Part shown: in pieces, positions 21,901 to 33,545 of the stretch
How the letters are laid out: the number at the start of each line of letters is the position of its first letter
Position numbering within the stretch: the stretch's first letter is position 1
Notes under the pieces: model-generated
Database searches by the model: none
Told to the model about the DNA's origin: nothing
What the model saw: the letters and a program-made list of their open reading frames with translations, nothing else
NCBI GenBank assembly: GCA_009760855.2
Contig: WPIO01000009.1
Coordinates: 8,588,001 to 8,652,000 of the forward strand
Source: Cristatella mucedo
Lineage: Eukaryota; Bryozoa; Phylactolaemata; Cristatellidae
DNA length: 64,000 nucleotides
Direction of reading: 5' to 3'
Made by a program: the position numbers and the translations under genes

Positions 21901-24900
21901 AGTTTATGCAATAGCCTTTTCGAGCTATGGTCCGGCTCGGCGTAGTGCATTCTTTTGCCGGCCTAATTTCGGGTTTCCGCATTCTAGGTGATCATTTTTT
22001 ATTTCACTGAATCCTGCTTTCCAACGGCATCTGGTGAAGGCTACGTGTTTCTCGGTTTATTACTCTCACTCACTTCAGTCCGTCTAACGTGACTAGTATG
22101 ATTGCAGAGTATGCGCAAGTTATCAAGATGCTCGGAAACGGACGTCTAGAAGCTATGTGCTTTGACGGAGTAAAGAGGCTTTGTCACATTCGTGGGAAGC
22201 TCCGAAAAAAGGTAAACCATGTTGCATCTGCTGCATCCTGTTTTCAGCTGTTTGCCTTTGCTGAGAATTTACTCGTATTGAGCTTGACAATATACATGTA
22301 GCACACATGCACATGGCACCCACACAGGCACATGGCGCAATGCATAAATTGCTCAGTGTTTACTCACCACCACAATCAGTGAATTCCTCTTGTTTTTAGC
22401 GAATCCAAACGTTATAAAGCTATTAACAAATTACAAGGCCAATTGATCATCAAATAGCGATGGGGACTAGGTCAGAAATGCAGACCAAGGTGAACCAGTG
22501 ATGTGTGGCCTCGCCTGATGAAAAGAACTAGGAAATTACGACTGTCTGTCTGCTCTGAACACGATCCGAAATCAGATACCACCGTGGGACGTTATGAATG
22601 ATAGTCGTGTGTATTCGCAGTCATGTCCATGGGCAGTATGTCTGCATGTATGCACTCATGTCCATGGGTCATCGTGCGTCCTGGAATAGGCCTACTTCTT
22701 ATGCAGCGGAAGAGGCTAGGAGTAACTTGGCTGAACAAGAAGCAGGTGCCTAGCAGTGGAAACCATTTTCATCTGCTTTAGATGGCTATTGACGAGCATG
22801 ATGGCTCCTATAGCGCAGAATTATCAGACTTGTATAAAAGTCGACCTTCTTAAACCCAAAGCAATTGCAATTTTCAGAAGTAGCTAGCACACCTGCTGGT
22901 GCACAGTCCCAAAGACGACGGAGCGAGAGGCGAGTTCGGCAACGAATCGAGCCCGCTGCTACCCCTTTGCAGGCAAAACAATCGATGTTGTCCCAGTTTA
23001 TATTTTTGTTCATTTTTACCGTAAAGGCAGTATTCTTTTCCGAGCTAATTTTTTGTTTGTTGCTTACTTTTAGGTCCCTTCATTCTCCGACTCCTGCCTA
23101 CCCTATCAGATCTACTGCACCACCAGGTTCAACATCGTACCACCTGCTTTTCGGAATCCAACTGTTTACCTCTACCTCGTACAAACCTCAAATCCTTTGG
23201 AGACATTTAGTTCGTATGCTCCCAAAGCCTAAAGCTCAGACTTGCGTCACAACATTCCCTGACTTGACCACATTTAAAAAGAAATTAAAAACGCACATTA
23301 ATCACGGCATTTAGTGGGTCCCTGCGATTCGACCTTTATGTGCTTATACGTGCTGACACTGTTGCATGCTGTGACTAACCATACTTGCATGCTGACCCTG
23401 TGCAAGTAACCCCTAACCATGTTATTCTTGTTGTTAATTGAGCATGCTACCACTAACCATTCGATCGTGTTTCCTTTGCAGTAAATGTAAAGCGCCAAGG
23501 AAGAAATTGAGTTTTCTGAGAGCTCTTTATCTTATCAAGTGTATTATTGTTATTAATTCTTTTGTTTAGTTCAAAATTGTGCCGGTCGCTTCAGTTTTTG
23601 CCTTCACCATTATATGGATTGGTTACAGTGTGCACCTTGAAGGGGCTATTTTATTGTGAGCTATGCAAACATCCATAGGAAGCCAGCCATCCCAGATGAA
23701 AGCTATGCATGCACACTTTCATTTTCATTCGCTATGCAATCGGCCGCAGACAATTCCTGAACTGTGTTCTGACAACCACAAAAAATCGCAGCAGTTCCAC
23801 TGTTTTACTGAATATATAGTAACAAAACTCAAGCACAAGATAGTGATGGCTTTTTACATTTGCTTTCCTAATTAGCAGTGTACTGATTCACAAGGCTTGT
23901 CAGTTGAAAGGTTTGTGACAAGGCATCTGGGGTTGTTTATTGCTCGTGATATTGAAAGAAAATCAAACCGTGGAGCCTCTTTAGGTATTGTTCTGCTAAG
24001 GTGAACTGGCTGCATGCCGTGCACCCCTGGCGCAAGCCCGCTCCCCCCTTGGGACATGGCAGGAGACATTTTTACTTGCCAACTGCTAGTGCTTGACTGA
24101 ACTAAGATGTCCGCACTGATGTGATATGTCGACGATGCTGATACAAGTTATTTTCATGTAACACAAGAACGGTTAGAACTGTTGAAAGACTTTCACCACT
24201 CACATACGACGCGTGGGCAGTGGCGTGTTTGCACGTGGGTATGCACGTGTGTACGCACGTACGTATGCACGTGGGTATGCACGTGTGTATGCACGTACGT
24301 ACGCACGTGTGTATGCAGTGGCAGTGTTTGCAGGTGGGTATGCACGTGTGTATGCACGTGTGTACGCACTGCAGTCGTGGTTGTCATCCCTTTCGGTGAG
24401 GAATAGGGGTGTGTGTGTGTGTGCTCTTTTGGTAGTGCTAGATGTGTATTGTGAATAGTGCTGCCCATAGTAATCGTGGTTAGGGTTGGCTGCGCGACTT
24501 GATGCTGGATGGTTTGACTGCTGATGCTTATATGCATAGCCCCCTAAACCGTGGCAATTAACTGAAATGGTCCTAATTTTGTTTCGAAGTAATCATACTT
24601 TGAGCTTTTTTGTCCATCAGGGAGAGGGCGGAGGCATGTGCGCAGACCTGAATGGCATTGGCATAATGAAGTTTGCCGCCAGTGCTCGCCTGTTTCTGGA
24701 TTGTTTTTGCAAAAGTACTACCTAAAGCCCGTACCACGAGTCTTAGTAAAATGTGTGCATGTTGGCCAAAGCAAGATGGTCTTTAATGCACTGAATTCTG
24801 GCTCGTGCGTTTTCCGAGACATCATTTTATGACTGCCCAGCGGGAGGCACCGCACGACTGCCCACAATCAAATCGGTTGCTATTTGTTTGAAGTTAATGA

Positions 24901-26966
24901 CCTGCTGTGATTTTCATTTATATTCGATGGGATCTTAGCAAGAGCCAGCTGAGCCCTATTCATTCAGAACTGCCTACATCGAAATGCTGTCTCGTGCTCT
25001 CACTTGACGTGTGGTTGCAGGTGTGGATCAACACTTCTGACATTATCTTGGTTGGACTTCGCGAGTACCAGGATGTCAAAGCTGATGTGATTTTGAAATA
25101 CACTGCTGATGAAGCTAGGAACTTGAAATCTTATGGGGAGTTACCAGAGAATGGTAAGTTTTGTTGTTTACCTTGGTTTTGATATCTTGCTTGACTACTG
25201 AAGCCGTAATTGCTTGACCTGTTCATTGGCAGTGTTCGTTAGCAACATCGGGCAAATTTGAGGCTTCTGACAATATCAGGCAGATTAGTGTGGTTGCTGC
25301 CACACCTCGTTCTTGTTGTCAGCTACGAGCCGGTGTTCACACCTTCTGTGGAACATTAACTCATACTCTCCACCACCCAGGGAGTGCAATTTGAGCCTCT
25401 ATTAGGCTTTAGAAAAGAGATCCAGTTCAGCGTGAGGCTGAGAAAAATGGTTTTTAAGCCAGAAGATTCAGTCGCCCTCATTTGGCCCCAGTGGTGAGAT
25501 GGCTCACTAAGTAAGGCGGTTGCTTTTCACATCCTCTGTCCCGAGGTCGTGGTTTCCTAATCCTAAGGTGGGCGGGCGATCCTTCATTCTTGCTGCAAGC
25601 CACGGTGGTAGCCATAAATGCTCTTCTATCGCTATACAAAAGAGGCTGTTAAATCAGCTTTAAAAAAAATTTGATGCCTGCCTTCAACGACCAAGGTCGT
25701 GAGCACCAGCCTTTCGGGGTATTAAAGTGCATGGAAAACAATTTCTCTTGGGGTGCTATACAAATGAATTGCATTTACTTATCTATTCTGTCGGGAAAAG
25801 TTGCATGTGCATGGAGTGGATGATTGAAAGAAAGGAAACTGTGAGCTATAGATAAGGATAACAGTAGTAGTAACAATAATGTTATTCTTAACGTTTGCAT
25901 GGCACCCTAAGAGAACTAGTTGTATTTCTAGGCATTTAACCTTAGCTTTAAAGTAAGCATATTTACTGATTAGTGATAACGTGCTTATTGTCAGCACACA
26001 CAAGCGCATGAAGCGCAATTCACACAGACGGAGCAAATGCTGTGACCGCCTTGTAAGTAGATGTGAGTTCCAAGCTTTTGGGAACATAGGAACTGAAAGC
26101 ATGTTCTTTGAAAATGCCCGATGTGGTTGTTCTGATACATTATTAAAGAGAGGAATACTTCAGCATTTAGTAAATCCTACTTCCTAGTACTCAGACAGTA
26201 CTGCAGAATAATATCTTGTGAAAAGTGCGGCTGTCCGAAGCCAGAGATGGCTCTGGATACTGCAAAAACGTGGTCATTTTGTATGTTTTTTGCACCTAGC
26301 GAACAAGCCACCAAAGTGCTTGCATGCACAATGTTTTACAAGTATTGCTAGCTCGAGTGAATCGTGTGTTCTAATAAAATTTGTTCTGCCAGCAGTCCAT
26401 AAAATGCAGACATATTCGAGGTTATATCATACCTCCACAGTGCATGGTCTTTTCCAGCCATTTCTGTATTCGTACATGGGAAATGTATTCACATACACTT
26501 GCATACAATGCTTGCCTACAGACAAGAACCTAGTGCAGGTATGGTCAGCAACTAGTGCCGGCATGGTAGAACTCACAGTTGTATCAAGATGCCCGTGTTG
26601 TCGAAGGTTAACCTTACTTGTCCTGTTGTCTTCGATTGCTTATATTTTCGTTAACTAGTCACTAATCTACTTATCTGCAGCCACTTATCTGCAGCCTTAC
26701 GATGTCCATCGCTTTTTTCCTTAGCCAAAATCAACGAGGAGTATGGTGATGGTGATGTTGACGACATCACATTCGATGAAATGGCTGACTCTGCATCAGA
26801 TGATGACAGTGGAGATGACAAGAAAGGAGACAAAGATCTGGGTGACATTGATGATGTAAGTGTTTGCTGGTCGCACCTCTTGATTTGCACATATATTTGA
26901 AAGGCATGCGAATGTGTGTCACAGATAAAACGATGCGAGCCTGTGCTTGTTCTACTGTAGATCTAA
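18996..26966 (+). CDS. EIF1AX: Eukaryotic translation initiation factor 1A (eIF1A), 6 exons, 157 aa
   Basis: Exons: 18996-19011, 21479-21562, 22108-22211, 25021-25153, 26725-26855 and 26961-26966; all introns are GT-AG and total coding length is 471 bp with the stop. eIF1A binds the 40S A site, promotes scanning and start-codon selection and helps eIF5B-driven subunit joining. The product begins [16 protein letters not shown] (basic N-terminal tail), then the OB-fold ([54 protein letters not shown], about 32-100), helices around ADEARNLK and GELPEN, and an acidic C-terminal tail ending DIDDI, the eIF5B-contacting end in known eIF1As. The last exon codes only Ile and TAA; the acceptor CTACTGTAG is good and restores the conserved terminal Ile. 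The tail is longer than in human (144 aa): residues about 118-152 are Asp-rich. Symbol follows the vertebrate orthologue. Confidence 0.96.
19488..19577 (-). mobile_element. SINE2 fragment in eIF1A intron 1
   Basis: Minus strand: GAGGTCGTGGGCTCGAGCCC (tRNA-like B box), GAGGCATATGTGAAGCG, ATAGAGATTAAGTTCTCTTG, GAGCGCTATACAAATGG. This is the clearest SINE2 3' half and joins a tRNA-like B box directly to a LINE-A-like tail. A run of AT alternation (about 19471-19491) flanks it. Confidence 0.85.
19578..21478. other. eIF1A intron 1, remaining sequence
   Basis: Intron DNA. A TG/CG alternating tract lies at 21067-21102. No second gene is supported; open frames are short and featureless. Confidence 0.6.
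23058..23554 (+). mobile_element. LINE-A fragment in eIF1A intron 3
   Basis: From TTGCTTACTTTTAGGTCCC through CCCAAAGCCTAAAGC, TTTAGTGGGTCCCTG and the 3' hairpin (AAAGCGCCAAGG, GAGAGCTCTTTAT) to GTATTATTGTTATTAAT. Internal deletions (for example, the loss of the segment between AGACA and TTTAG near 23200) break the coding frame. Confidence 0.85.
24233..24372 (+). repeat. Minisatellite of TG/AC/GC alternation, Z-DNA-prone
   Basis: Variants of GGGTATGCACGTGTGTACGC and CACGTACGTATGCACGTGG repeat about five to seven times with palindromic ACGTACGT cores. Most of it alternates purine and pyrimidine. It lies in eIF1A intron 3, followed by (TG)8 at about 24408-24424. Confidence 0.85.
25491..25659 (+). 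mobile_element. SINE1 copy d in eIF1A intron 4
   Basis: Starts GTGGTGAGATGGCTCACTAA, with the A-box-like TGGCTCACTAAG. The B box is decayed (GTGGTTTCCTAATCC). The 3' end CTATACAAAAGAGGCTGTTA AATCAGC is well kept. The sense matches the gene. Confidence 0.85.
25690..25768 (+). mobile_element. SINE2 fragment in eIF1A intron 4
   Basis: AAGGTCGTGAGCACCAGCC (decayed B box), CTTTCGGGGTATTAAAGTGC and AATTTCTCTTGGGGTGCTAT ACAAATG. It sits 30 bp after SINE1 copy d. Confidence 0.55.
25868..25960 (-). mobile_element. SINE2/LINE-A-type tail, antisense, in eIF1A intron 4
   Basis: Reverse complement contains ATGCCTAGAAATACAACTAG, TTCTCTTAGGGTGCCATGCA and an ATT-rich tail on the left. Body lost. Confidence 0.5.
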
Positions 26967-28682
26967 CCTTCGCCCCTGGAAAGGAGACTAGCTGAATCCT
27001 GTGTAGTCGGTGTGTGGTTTGTAGAGGCGGATTGGTGTCATTGAACCACCCTGACAGTAAGGCTGTCCTTGGCTATCTTGCAGAGTGCAGTGCAGCCGTG
27101 GTCATAGATCAGCAACTAAGCCCGACAGCAACAGCAGCTTCGCTTCTGTCAGCTGCTTGATTTATTAACTACAAAGCGTGTGCATCTGTCCATCAGTATG
27201 TGCAGCTTCTAGCCAGTTGCCACGGCTTGTGTACGTGTATTTAAGCCAAATAAATTAAGCAGCTGCTCACTTGTATTGATTTTTCACTGTTGCCGAATTA
27301 GTCGATACTTTTTCAGCTGCTTACGAGTACACACTGGTTTAGTACATGGTCTAGCCGACTTTTATTTGTTAGTAATATGTATGGAGGCCATCGAAGCAGT
27401 GTTAGTACATTTATCCTCCACTCTTGTTGCAACCGTTATCACTTGGGCCTGCTTGCTTATGTTTTGGGCTTAATAGCCACAAAGCCTCGACGACCCTGTA
27501 TCTGTTCATCTGTGTTCTACTCTTAGGCACACAACCTGCCCCTCTCTGTGGGCACACTGTCTGGTCATTCAACAGTGTAGCTAGTCAACATCTTGCTGCC
27601 TGAAACTGCAATAAAGACATTGCAAGGGGTATATATCAAGTTTTGCTGCACTCGCCTGAGTGGCCGTCGTGTCTCTGCAGTCAGTTCAAATTTATTTAGG
27701 CCGACGACACGAGTAAAATTCTTGCCATCTCTGGGGCTGTCGATTGTTATGACCTAGCCAGTGCTGTTTATCCTTGTAGAAAAATCTGTAGCTGAACCTC
27801 CAAGATTTGGTATACTGCAGAAAACTCCAAATGTATACTGTAGTGGTACAATGAAATGTCGCTTGTCCTACTTGGCTGTAAAAGTTAAACCAACTCTGCT
27901 ATTTGTCCTGACTGCTTCTTACAGCATTCAGAGACGGCTGTGGGCTGAGTAGTGGTACTCGGGCCACGTGGGATTTTGTTGATGCTATTTTTCTGTAGTG
28001 CAATATGCAAATATGTCCGTTTAGGAACCATGCAGTATGTTAAGGAAGAATATTATAGTGATTTGTCTCACACGCTAGTGCATGAACTAGAGGCTTTATT
28101 ACTGTAGTGCTGCGAGGTAGCAATGACGTCGTGCACAGTGCTGTCAGCATTCGCCCTCAAAGTGTAGTCATTCACAATGGTGCTGAAGCAGTCGACCGTG
28201 TCAAAAGTTAAGTATCAAGTCGGTATCTTCGTAAGAAAAAGAAATACTCCAACTCGAGTGAACTCGTGTATTTCCCGTACAGGAGGATTCATGTAGTGGG
28301 CAATGGATACCCATTATTTAAATAGGTTGTCAGATAGCAGCCAAGCTTCATCCCGCAGCTGCCACGGGAATTTGAGGTCAATTCCAACAATTCTTGCAGC
28401 TTTCATGGAAACAGCGTTGACATGAACGGAACTGCAAAGCAGAACAGTATGCAAATTGCTTGCAGCCCTTTGCTCAAACAGCGCGTGCAATAATTATAGC
28501 TGACCAGCAGCGAGATGCAGAAGTGGCCATGACTCACATAGTTGAACCTATGTGTCGGGGGCCATTCGGTTCTGAGGAAGGCTTTGCTGCGCAGCGCAAA
28601 GTACCACAGACTGGCAGAGGACAGCTTGATCCACCAGCTCTGTGGCTAGTCAACGTACGTTAGGCTAGCTGTAGCTGCTGCC
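26967..28682. other. eIF1A 3' UTR and intergenic DNA
   Basis: The left part is likely eIF1A 3' UTR. Beyond about 27.7 kb I see nothing coding. No transposon match was recognised. Confidence 0.5.
27249..27254 (+). promoter_or_regulatory. Candidate poly(A) signal of eIF1A
   Basis: AATAAA about 285 bp after the eIF1A stop codon. Another AATAAA is at 27610-27615. Which one is used cannot be told from sequence. Confidence 0.45.
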
Positions 28683-28689
28683 TGGGCTC

Positions 28690-28871
28690 GTCGTCATCAT
28701 CATCATCATCATCACAGTGTCTGTCGTTTGCATTGAAGCGATGGCTGCAGCACCGCCTACAGCTCGGTAGCTAGGCTGCATCTCGAGGAAGCCGCCGGAA
28801 GTGAGCTTGGCTTGGCACACGGCCTGAGGCCGGCGGCTGCACAGGCCACCTCCGTCGTCGTCGTCGTCGTA
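28690..28871. repeat. Short (CAT)n and (GTC)n trinucleotide runs
   Basis: (CAT)n at about 28692-28713 and (GTC)n at about 28850-28871, about 140 bp apart in unique DNA. Confidence 0.8.
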
Positions 28872-31800
28872 GTCGTCGCGCACACAGGTGCACAGTCTGC
28901 ACAGTTCGACACAAAGCAGCAGCCAAGGTCAGACGTATTTGGCACGAGGCTTCGACTCTCCGATGTAGCACTTAGGCAGTGCAGCGTATTGGCGGTTGGT
29001 CGCATGCTCTGCGTGCGCAGTAGCTATACTGTGGGGCGAATCACGTGACCTTCGGCATCATGTCGATGCTGGTTGACGTAGTGGGTCAGCTTCTGAAGTT
29101 GACTGCTGATATTCTTAATCCTGACGTTGAGATCCACGTAGATCTACAAGGCAACGAACGGAACATGCTGTTTCAGTTGCCTGCCGCGATCGGCAAGATG
29201 CTCAAACTGTGCTGTAGCCGTGGAGCAGCAATCGGATCGCATCGCTGGGAGCCGTCTGCTTCAACTGACGTCGAGAGATAGCTGGCACAGTGCGATCCGA
29301 TTGGTGTTCTTACCGTGGTTAGTCGCCCAACCCTGTACCCCATGACGACCCTCCTCTCCACGATCAAATGGTCACCGGTGACAAATTTCTCACTCTACTA
29401 CCAAGTGGTCGGTCAACAGATGACGAGTTATTTTGATCTCGCCATTGCGTTTTCTCTGTTGTCAGAGTGCAATGGCGCGTCGACGAGCTAGTTTAGCCAC
29501 TGCCTTCATTTCAGCAATTGCTCGGTGGCAACTGCTGAGTGAAATCTTGAGTGGCCGGATTAGCCGTGAATGGGAATGACGTTAGCAAACGCTCGGCACG
29601 ATTTTAGCTTTTTTTCCTCCAGTCTAGACAGGCGGCTGAATGCCTGTGTTTTGAAAGCTAGCTTGCCTTTTGGTTAGTCAGCCTTGATGGCCGTGATTTC
29701 CTTGGTGTGACGGACGTGATTTCCTTGGTGTAACGGAAGTGGAGTCGCAATGACACTTGAGCTGCACCAAACGTCTGCATTGTGTCTGGCAATTGATGTG
29801 CAGCAGCTGAGCTCGCCGCCTGCCATGGCATGTTCAAGTGTGTGCGTGTGTGCGCACACGCGAGCAGGCAAGTGTGTGCACGTGCTTGCTTGCCTTAATG
29901 CAGTGACCGCAGGCCTTTTCTACGAGCAGCGTAGCTGTGTTCGAGGCCTCTGCCTGCACGCAGGCGCGTTGTCCTCGAGTTGATAAACCAGTCTGGAGCT
30001 CGGTAAATACGAGCTGCTCTCAGACGAACAATGCGACCCATTCGAGCCCACTCCGTCGGGCGGCCGGCATGCTAGGTGACTCGATAGGGGCTGCGATGTT
30101 GCAACACACGCCCACCCCCTCCCCCTACTTGTCCACTGGGCTCGGCTATACGAGCGGCAGCAAGTCTGGGCGGCGCACTGCTTGGTACCTGCTTGTAAAA
30201 CATGCACATGACAGGGTCCTCGTCCTCTCCGCCGCTGCAGTCGCCGCTGCCGTTACACAGCGACTGGATGGCTACGCACTGCGCAGCCGCCGTCGCGATG
30301 CTCGGCTTCTTGTTTGCCGTCGGACACGCCACCTGACCTTCCTTGCAGCCTGCGACGGAAACGCGCCGAGCTGGAGAGGGAGGGAAAGAAGCAGCAGCAG
30401 GAGGCAGCTTGACAGAGCGACATGCCAGAGCAGGCAAACTTTCTTGAAAGAACTCGATTCGGCATGCTGCTGGCGATGGCGAGCTTTGAAAAATAGTGGA
30501 TGACCACGTGACAAGCGGTGTGGGAGCAAAGCAGCAGTACACCGGATGCCGGCAAACTATTACAAACAGGGCTCAAGTAAACAGCCACCTCTGTTGACAC
30601 AGCCGGTTGCAGCAATGGTAATGCACTTGACCTGGCCAGGCCAGCAGTAGGCAGCGACCAGGTTTAGCCCTTGGGCTGGGAGCAGCAGCTGAGAAGCTGA
30701 CACTAATCCTCCCGTGCTCGTACTGCTCGTATTGCTACACGAGATACCTTCTGATACTTCGTCGGCCCGAATCTGTGCATTGCATTGGGACTTGTATCGC
30801 GAAAGATGTCATTAAGGTATACAAGCTGCTGACTTAATAACTTCCTGCTCCCGTTAAGAAGCATTACTAAGAACAAAGCCGCGCCGGTCACTGCACAGGC
30901 ACTTCCTAATGAAGGTCGACATACCTGTACCTAGGAGAGCTCTCTCCCGCCGAGCAGTCACGTGGCTTCTCCCTTCGGCTTACGATGCAAGCAAACGGTG
31001 CCGTGCTGCTTCGTAGATTACGTCGTCGGAATGGGTAGGCGTGGAAGTGATTGAAGCAGTAAGGAGCCGTGAGGGTTAACTAAAAAGCCTAGAAGCTCGG
31101 GGTTCTTGCACTAGTGGCAAGATGGTGCCATTGCTGGGCATTGCGCCAGCATTCAGCCCGAAGGATGTCCACCTGTCTACCAGATGTCATGGAATTTCCG
31201 GCGGCAGACGGCGACCGACCATCTAGAAGGCCGACATTTCGAGTCGACCTCTTCCGCACTCAAGGAACCGTAGATCCGGCTTTTTTGTAGATCTTACGTT
31301 CAAATTATACCGAAACCAGTGACAATGTACTCGATCGATCTCTGTAAGCCCACCAGAATGAGTGATCTTCAGGCTGATCACGGCAATCCAGATTTTGGGC
31401 TCTTTTAGGTTAGTGATCCCTCCCTCAGTCCAAGCACCTGCTGGAAGTGACTGAATCGACCGGATCGACCTAGTTTTCGCCCAGGAGTCAGTCACCTCTC
31501 CTCATTCTTACCTCTCATCGTGTCATGTCGGACTTACAGCTGGTCATCCGACTTATCCAGCTTGTTCAAGTAATTCGTGTATAGGTGGAAGGAAAGGTGA
31601 GCATGGTCAGTGGCGACATGGCATGGCATGGTACAGATTGACTTCACAATTATAAACCAGTTAGAACTAGATAGAATAGTAATGCAGCCGAACTAGCAAT
31701 CTATTGGTAGTTTACATGTGCAGCTAAAATTACTTTTCGGTGTGGGATTGTTGAGATGTACAGCTGATTTCAGAGCATAAAGCCTTCCAACCAGAAGAGA

Positions 31801-32035
31801 AGCATGAACTAGGAATCTCCGGGTCTACACAGACATGTGCTTTGGCAAAACGCCATGCCTACCACGGTGGCAGGTGGCTCAGCAAAAAAATAACAGAAAC
31901 ACACCAGCAGCGACTCAGTGCTTCCGAAGCTGCAGATTGGTTTTTCGTCGTGTCTGCTACGATGCAAAATAGTTACTAGCCAAGAATTTGATATTGGCCT
32001 TGTCGATTGGGAGGACACCTTCACCTTAACCAGGT
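28872..32035. other. Intergenic, no gene seen
   Basis: No recognised gene. The minus-strand open frame at 31223-31495 has a natural amino-acid composition, but I recognise no domain. Frames at 29937-30503 and 30072-30542 overlap each other on opposite strands and look like GC-driven chance. Confidence 0.4.
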
Positions 32036-32041
32036 CCCACT

Positions 32042-32235
32042 AATAATAAAATATAATAATAATAATAATATAATATATAATAATAATAATAATATAATAA
32101 TAATAATATAATATATAATACAATATAATATATACTATATAATAATATATAATATATAAATATAAATATATAAATATATATATAAATATATAATATATAA
32201 TATAATATAAATATAATAATATAATAATAATAAAA
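32042..32235. repeat. AT-only repeat of AATA/TAATA units
   Basis: Nearly 195 bp of only A and T, built from imperfect ATA, TAATA and AATATA units. It directly precedes a LINE-A remnant and may descend from an expanded (ATT)n/(AAT)n tail. Confidence 0.88.
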
Positions 32236-32271
32236 AGGACCTCAACGAAAAGGCAGGTAGTACCTGCATTG

Positions 32272-32905
32272 TCTCGTTGCTAAAATTTGGGCTTATTTAG
32301 ATAGGGATGCTACATCTAAATTGGTCCAAGCATGTGTGACATCTCGTCTCGACTTCTGTGACTCGCTGCTTGCTGGTCTAACGGTCTGTGCAATCAGGTG
32401 CTTACTGGTGGTGCAAAACTCTGCACCCAGGTTTGTCTGTGGTGAGGTCGCAGTTGCTACATCATACCGCTTCTCGTCAACCTGCATTGGCTCCCAGTCA
32501 AGCAACGCATCGACTTCAAGCTTGTGTCACTCACTTTTACGTTTCTTCACTCTTTGGCCCCAGCCTACCCATCAGACCTACTCGTCCACCAGGCTAAGCA
32601 TCGTACCACTCGCTTTTCGGAACCTAATCGTTTATCTCTACCTCATACAAATCTCAAATCCTTTGGAGACCGTGCCTTTGGTTCGTATGATCCCAAAGCC
32701 TGGAACCCACTTCCGACTGGTGCTGCTATATTTCTAGCCGTAAGTGCATGCTGACCCTATGCATGTCCCCTCTAATCATATTACGCTTGTTGTCATTGAG
32801 CGTGCTAATACTAACCATCTGATCATGCTTCCTCTGCAGCATCGGAAAAGTGCCTACAAAGGGATCAAGTTCTCTGATGGTGCTATACAAATGTATTATT
32901 ATTAT
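32272..32905 (+). mobile_element. LINE-A fragment with SINE2-type tail
   Basis: Runs from TTGCTAAAATTTGGGCTTAT through the C-terminal reverse transcriptase (ATCGACTTCAAGCTTGTG, CTTTGGAGACCGTGCC) and a shortened 3' UTR to AAAAGTGCCTACAAAGGG, TCAAGTTCTCTGATGGTGCT, ATACAAATGTATTATTATT. The end GGTGCTATACAAATG matches SINE2 better than the standard LINE-A GGCGCTTTATCAAGTG. A deletion joins CCGACTGG to the 3' UTR near 32722. Confidence 0.85.
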
Positions 32906-33361
32906 TTTTTTTATTATATTCTATCGACTGGTGACAGAAAAAATGGATGTTCAGCCTTGGGCCCTAACCACCACCTTGTGGATAAACCTGTTCGAGCCAC
33001 ATTTGCATAGGGTCGCACTCATGCACTGAGCTGCTCTGAAGTGACCCCCAAATGACAGCTCAGACTGCGACCATGTGGCACGGTCTGGAACGAAAACGGC
33101 AAGGGACGAGGCATGCATGAACGATTAATATCAAATTTACAACGTTGGAACAACTTTCGGGGCACTCTTGAAGTCCTAACTAGATGCACTTTGGGGTTTT
33201 ACATATGCGAAACCGATACAGCGTGGCAGAGAACAAGGTAGGTACTGCAACTAGAAATTCTCGTCACCTAGCACCATCCGCTGTGAAACTGTGAGAACGT
33301 ACATGTGTACACAGATATACACAGACATGCAGCCATGTACGTATGTACATGTCTGCATATT

Positions 33362-33364
33362 TGT

Positions 33365-33429
<65 letters not shown>

Positions 33430-33477
33430 TGTGTCTGTGTGTGTGTGTTTTTGCACGTGGGGGTGCATTGTACGTGC

Positions 33478-33510
<33 letters not shown>

Positions 33511-33511
33511 C

Positions 33512-33542
<31 letters not shown>

Positions 33543-33545
33543 TGT
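33362..33545 (+). repeat. (TG)n with (CG)n core, Z-DNA-prone
   Basis: (TG)n at 33362-33457 and (TG)n-(CG)n-(TG)n at about 33480-33545. The alternating CG core (ACGCGCGCGCGCGCGCGTG) within TG runs is a classic Z-DNA-forming sequence. Open frames here (poly Cys-Val) are artefacts. Confidence 0.95.

Noticed and set aside
22865-23314. 149-codon plus-strand frame in eIF1A intron 3
   Set aside because: Its right half is frameshifted LINE-A sequence and its left half has no domain.
27085-27108. Alternative last eIF1A exon after TTGCAG (SAVQPWS then stop)
   Set aside because: The acceptor at 26960 gives the conserved terminal DIDDI, which fits the family far better.
29045-29281. 78-codon plus-strand frame
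   Set aside because: Hydrophobic stretch without a clear family, splice site or conserved motif; not enough to call.
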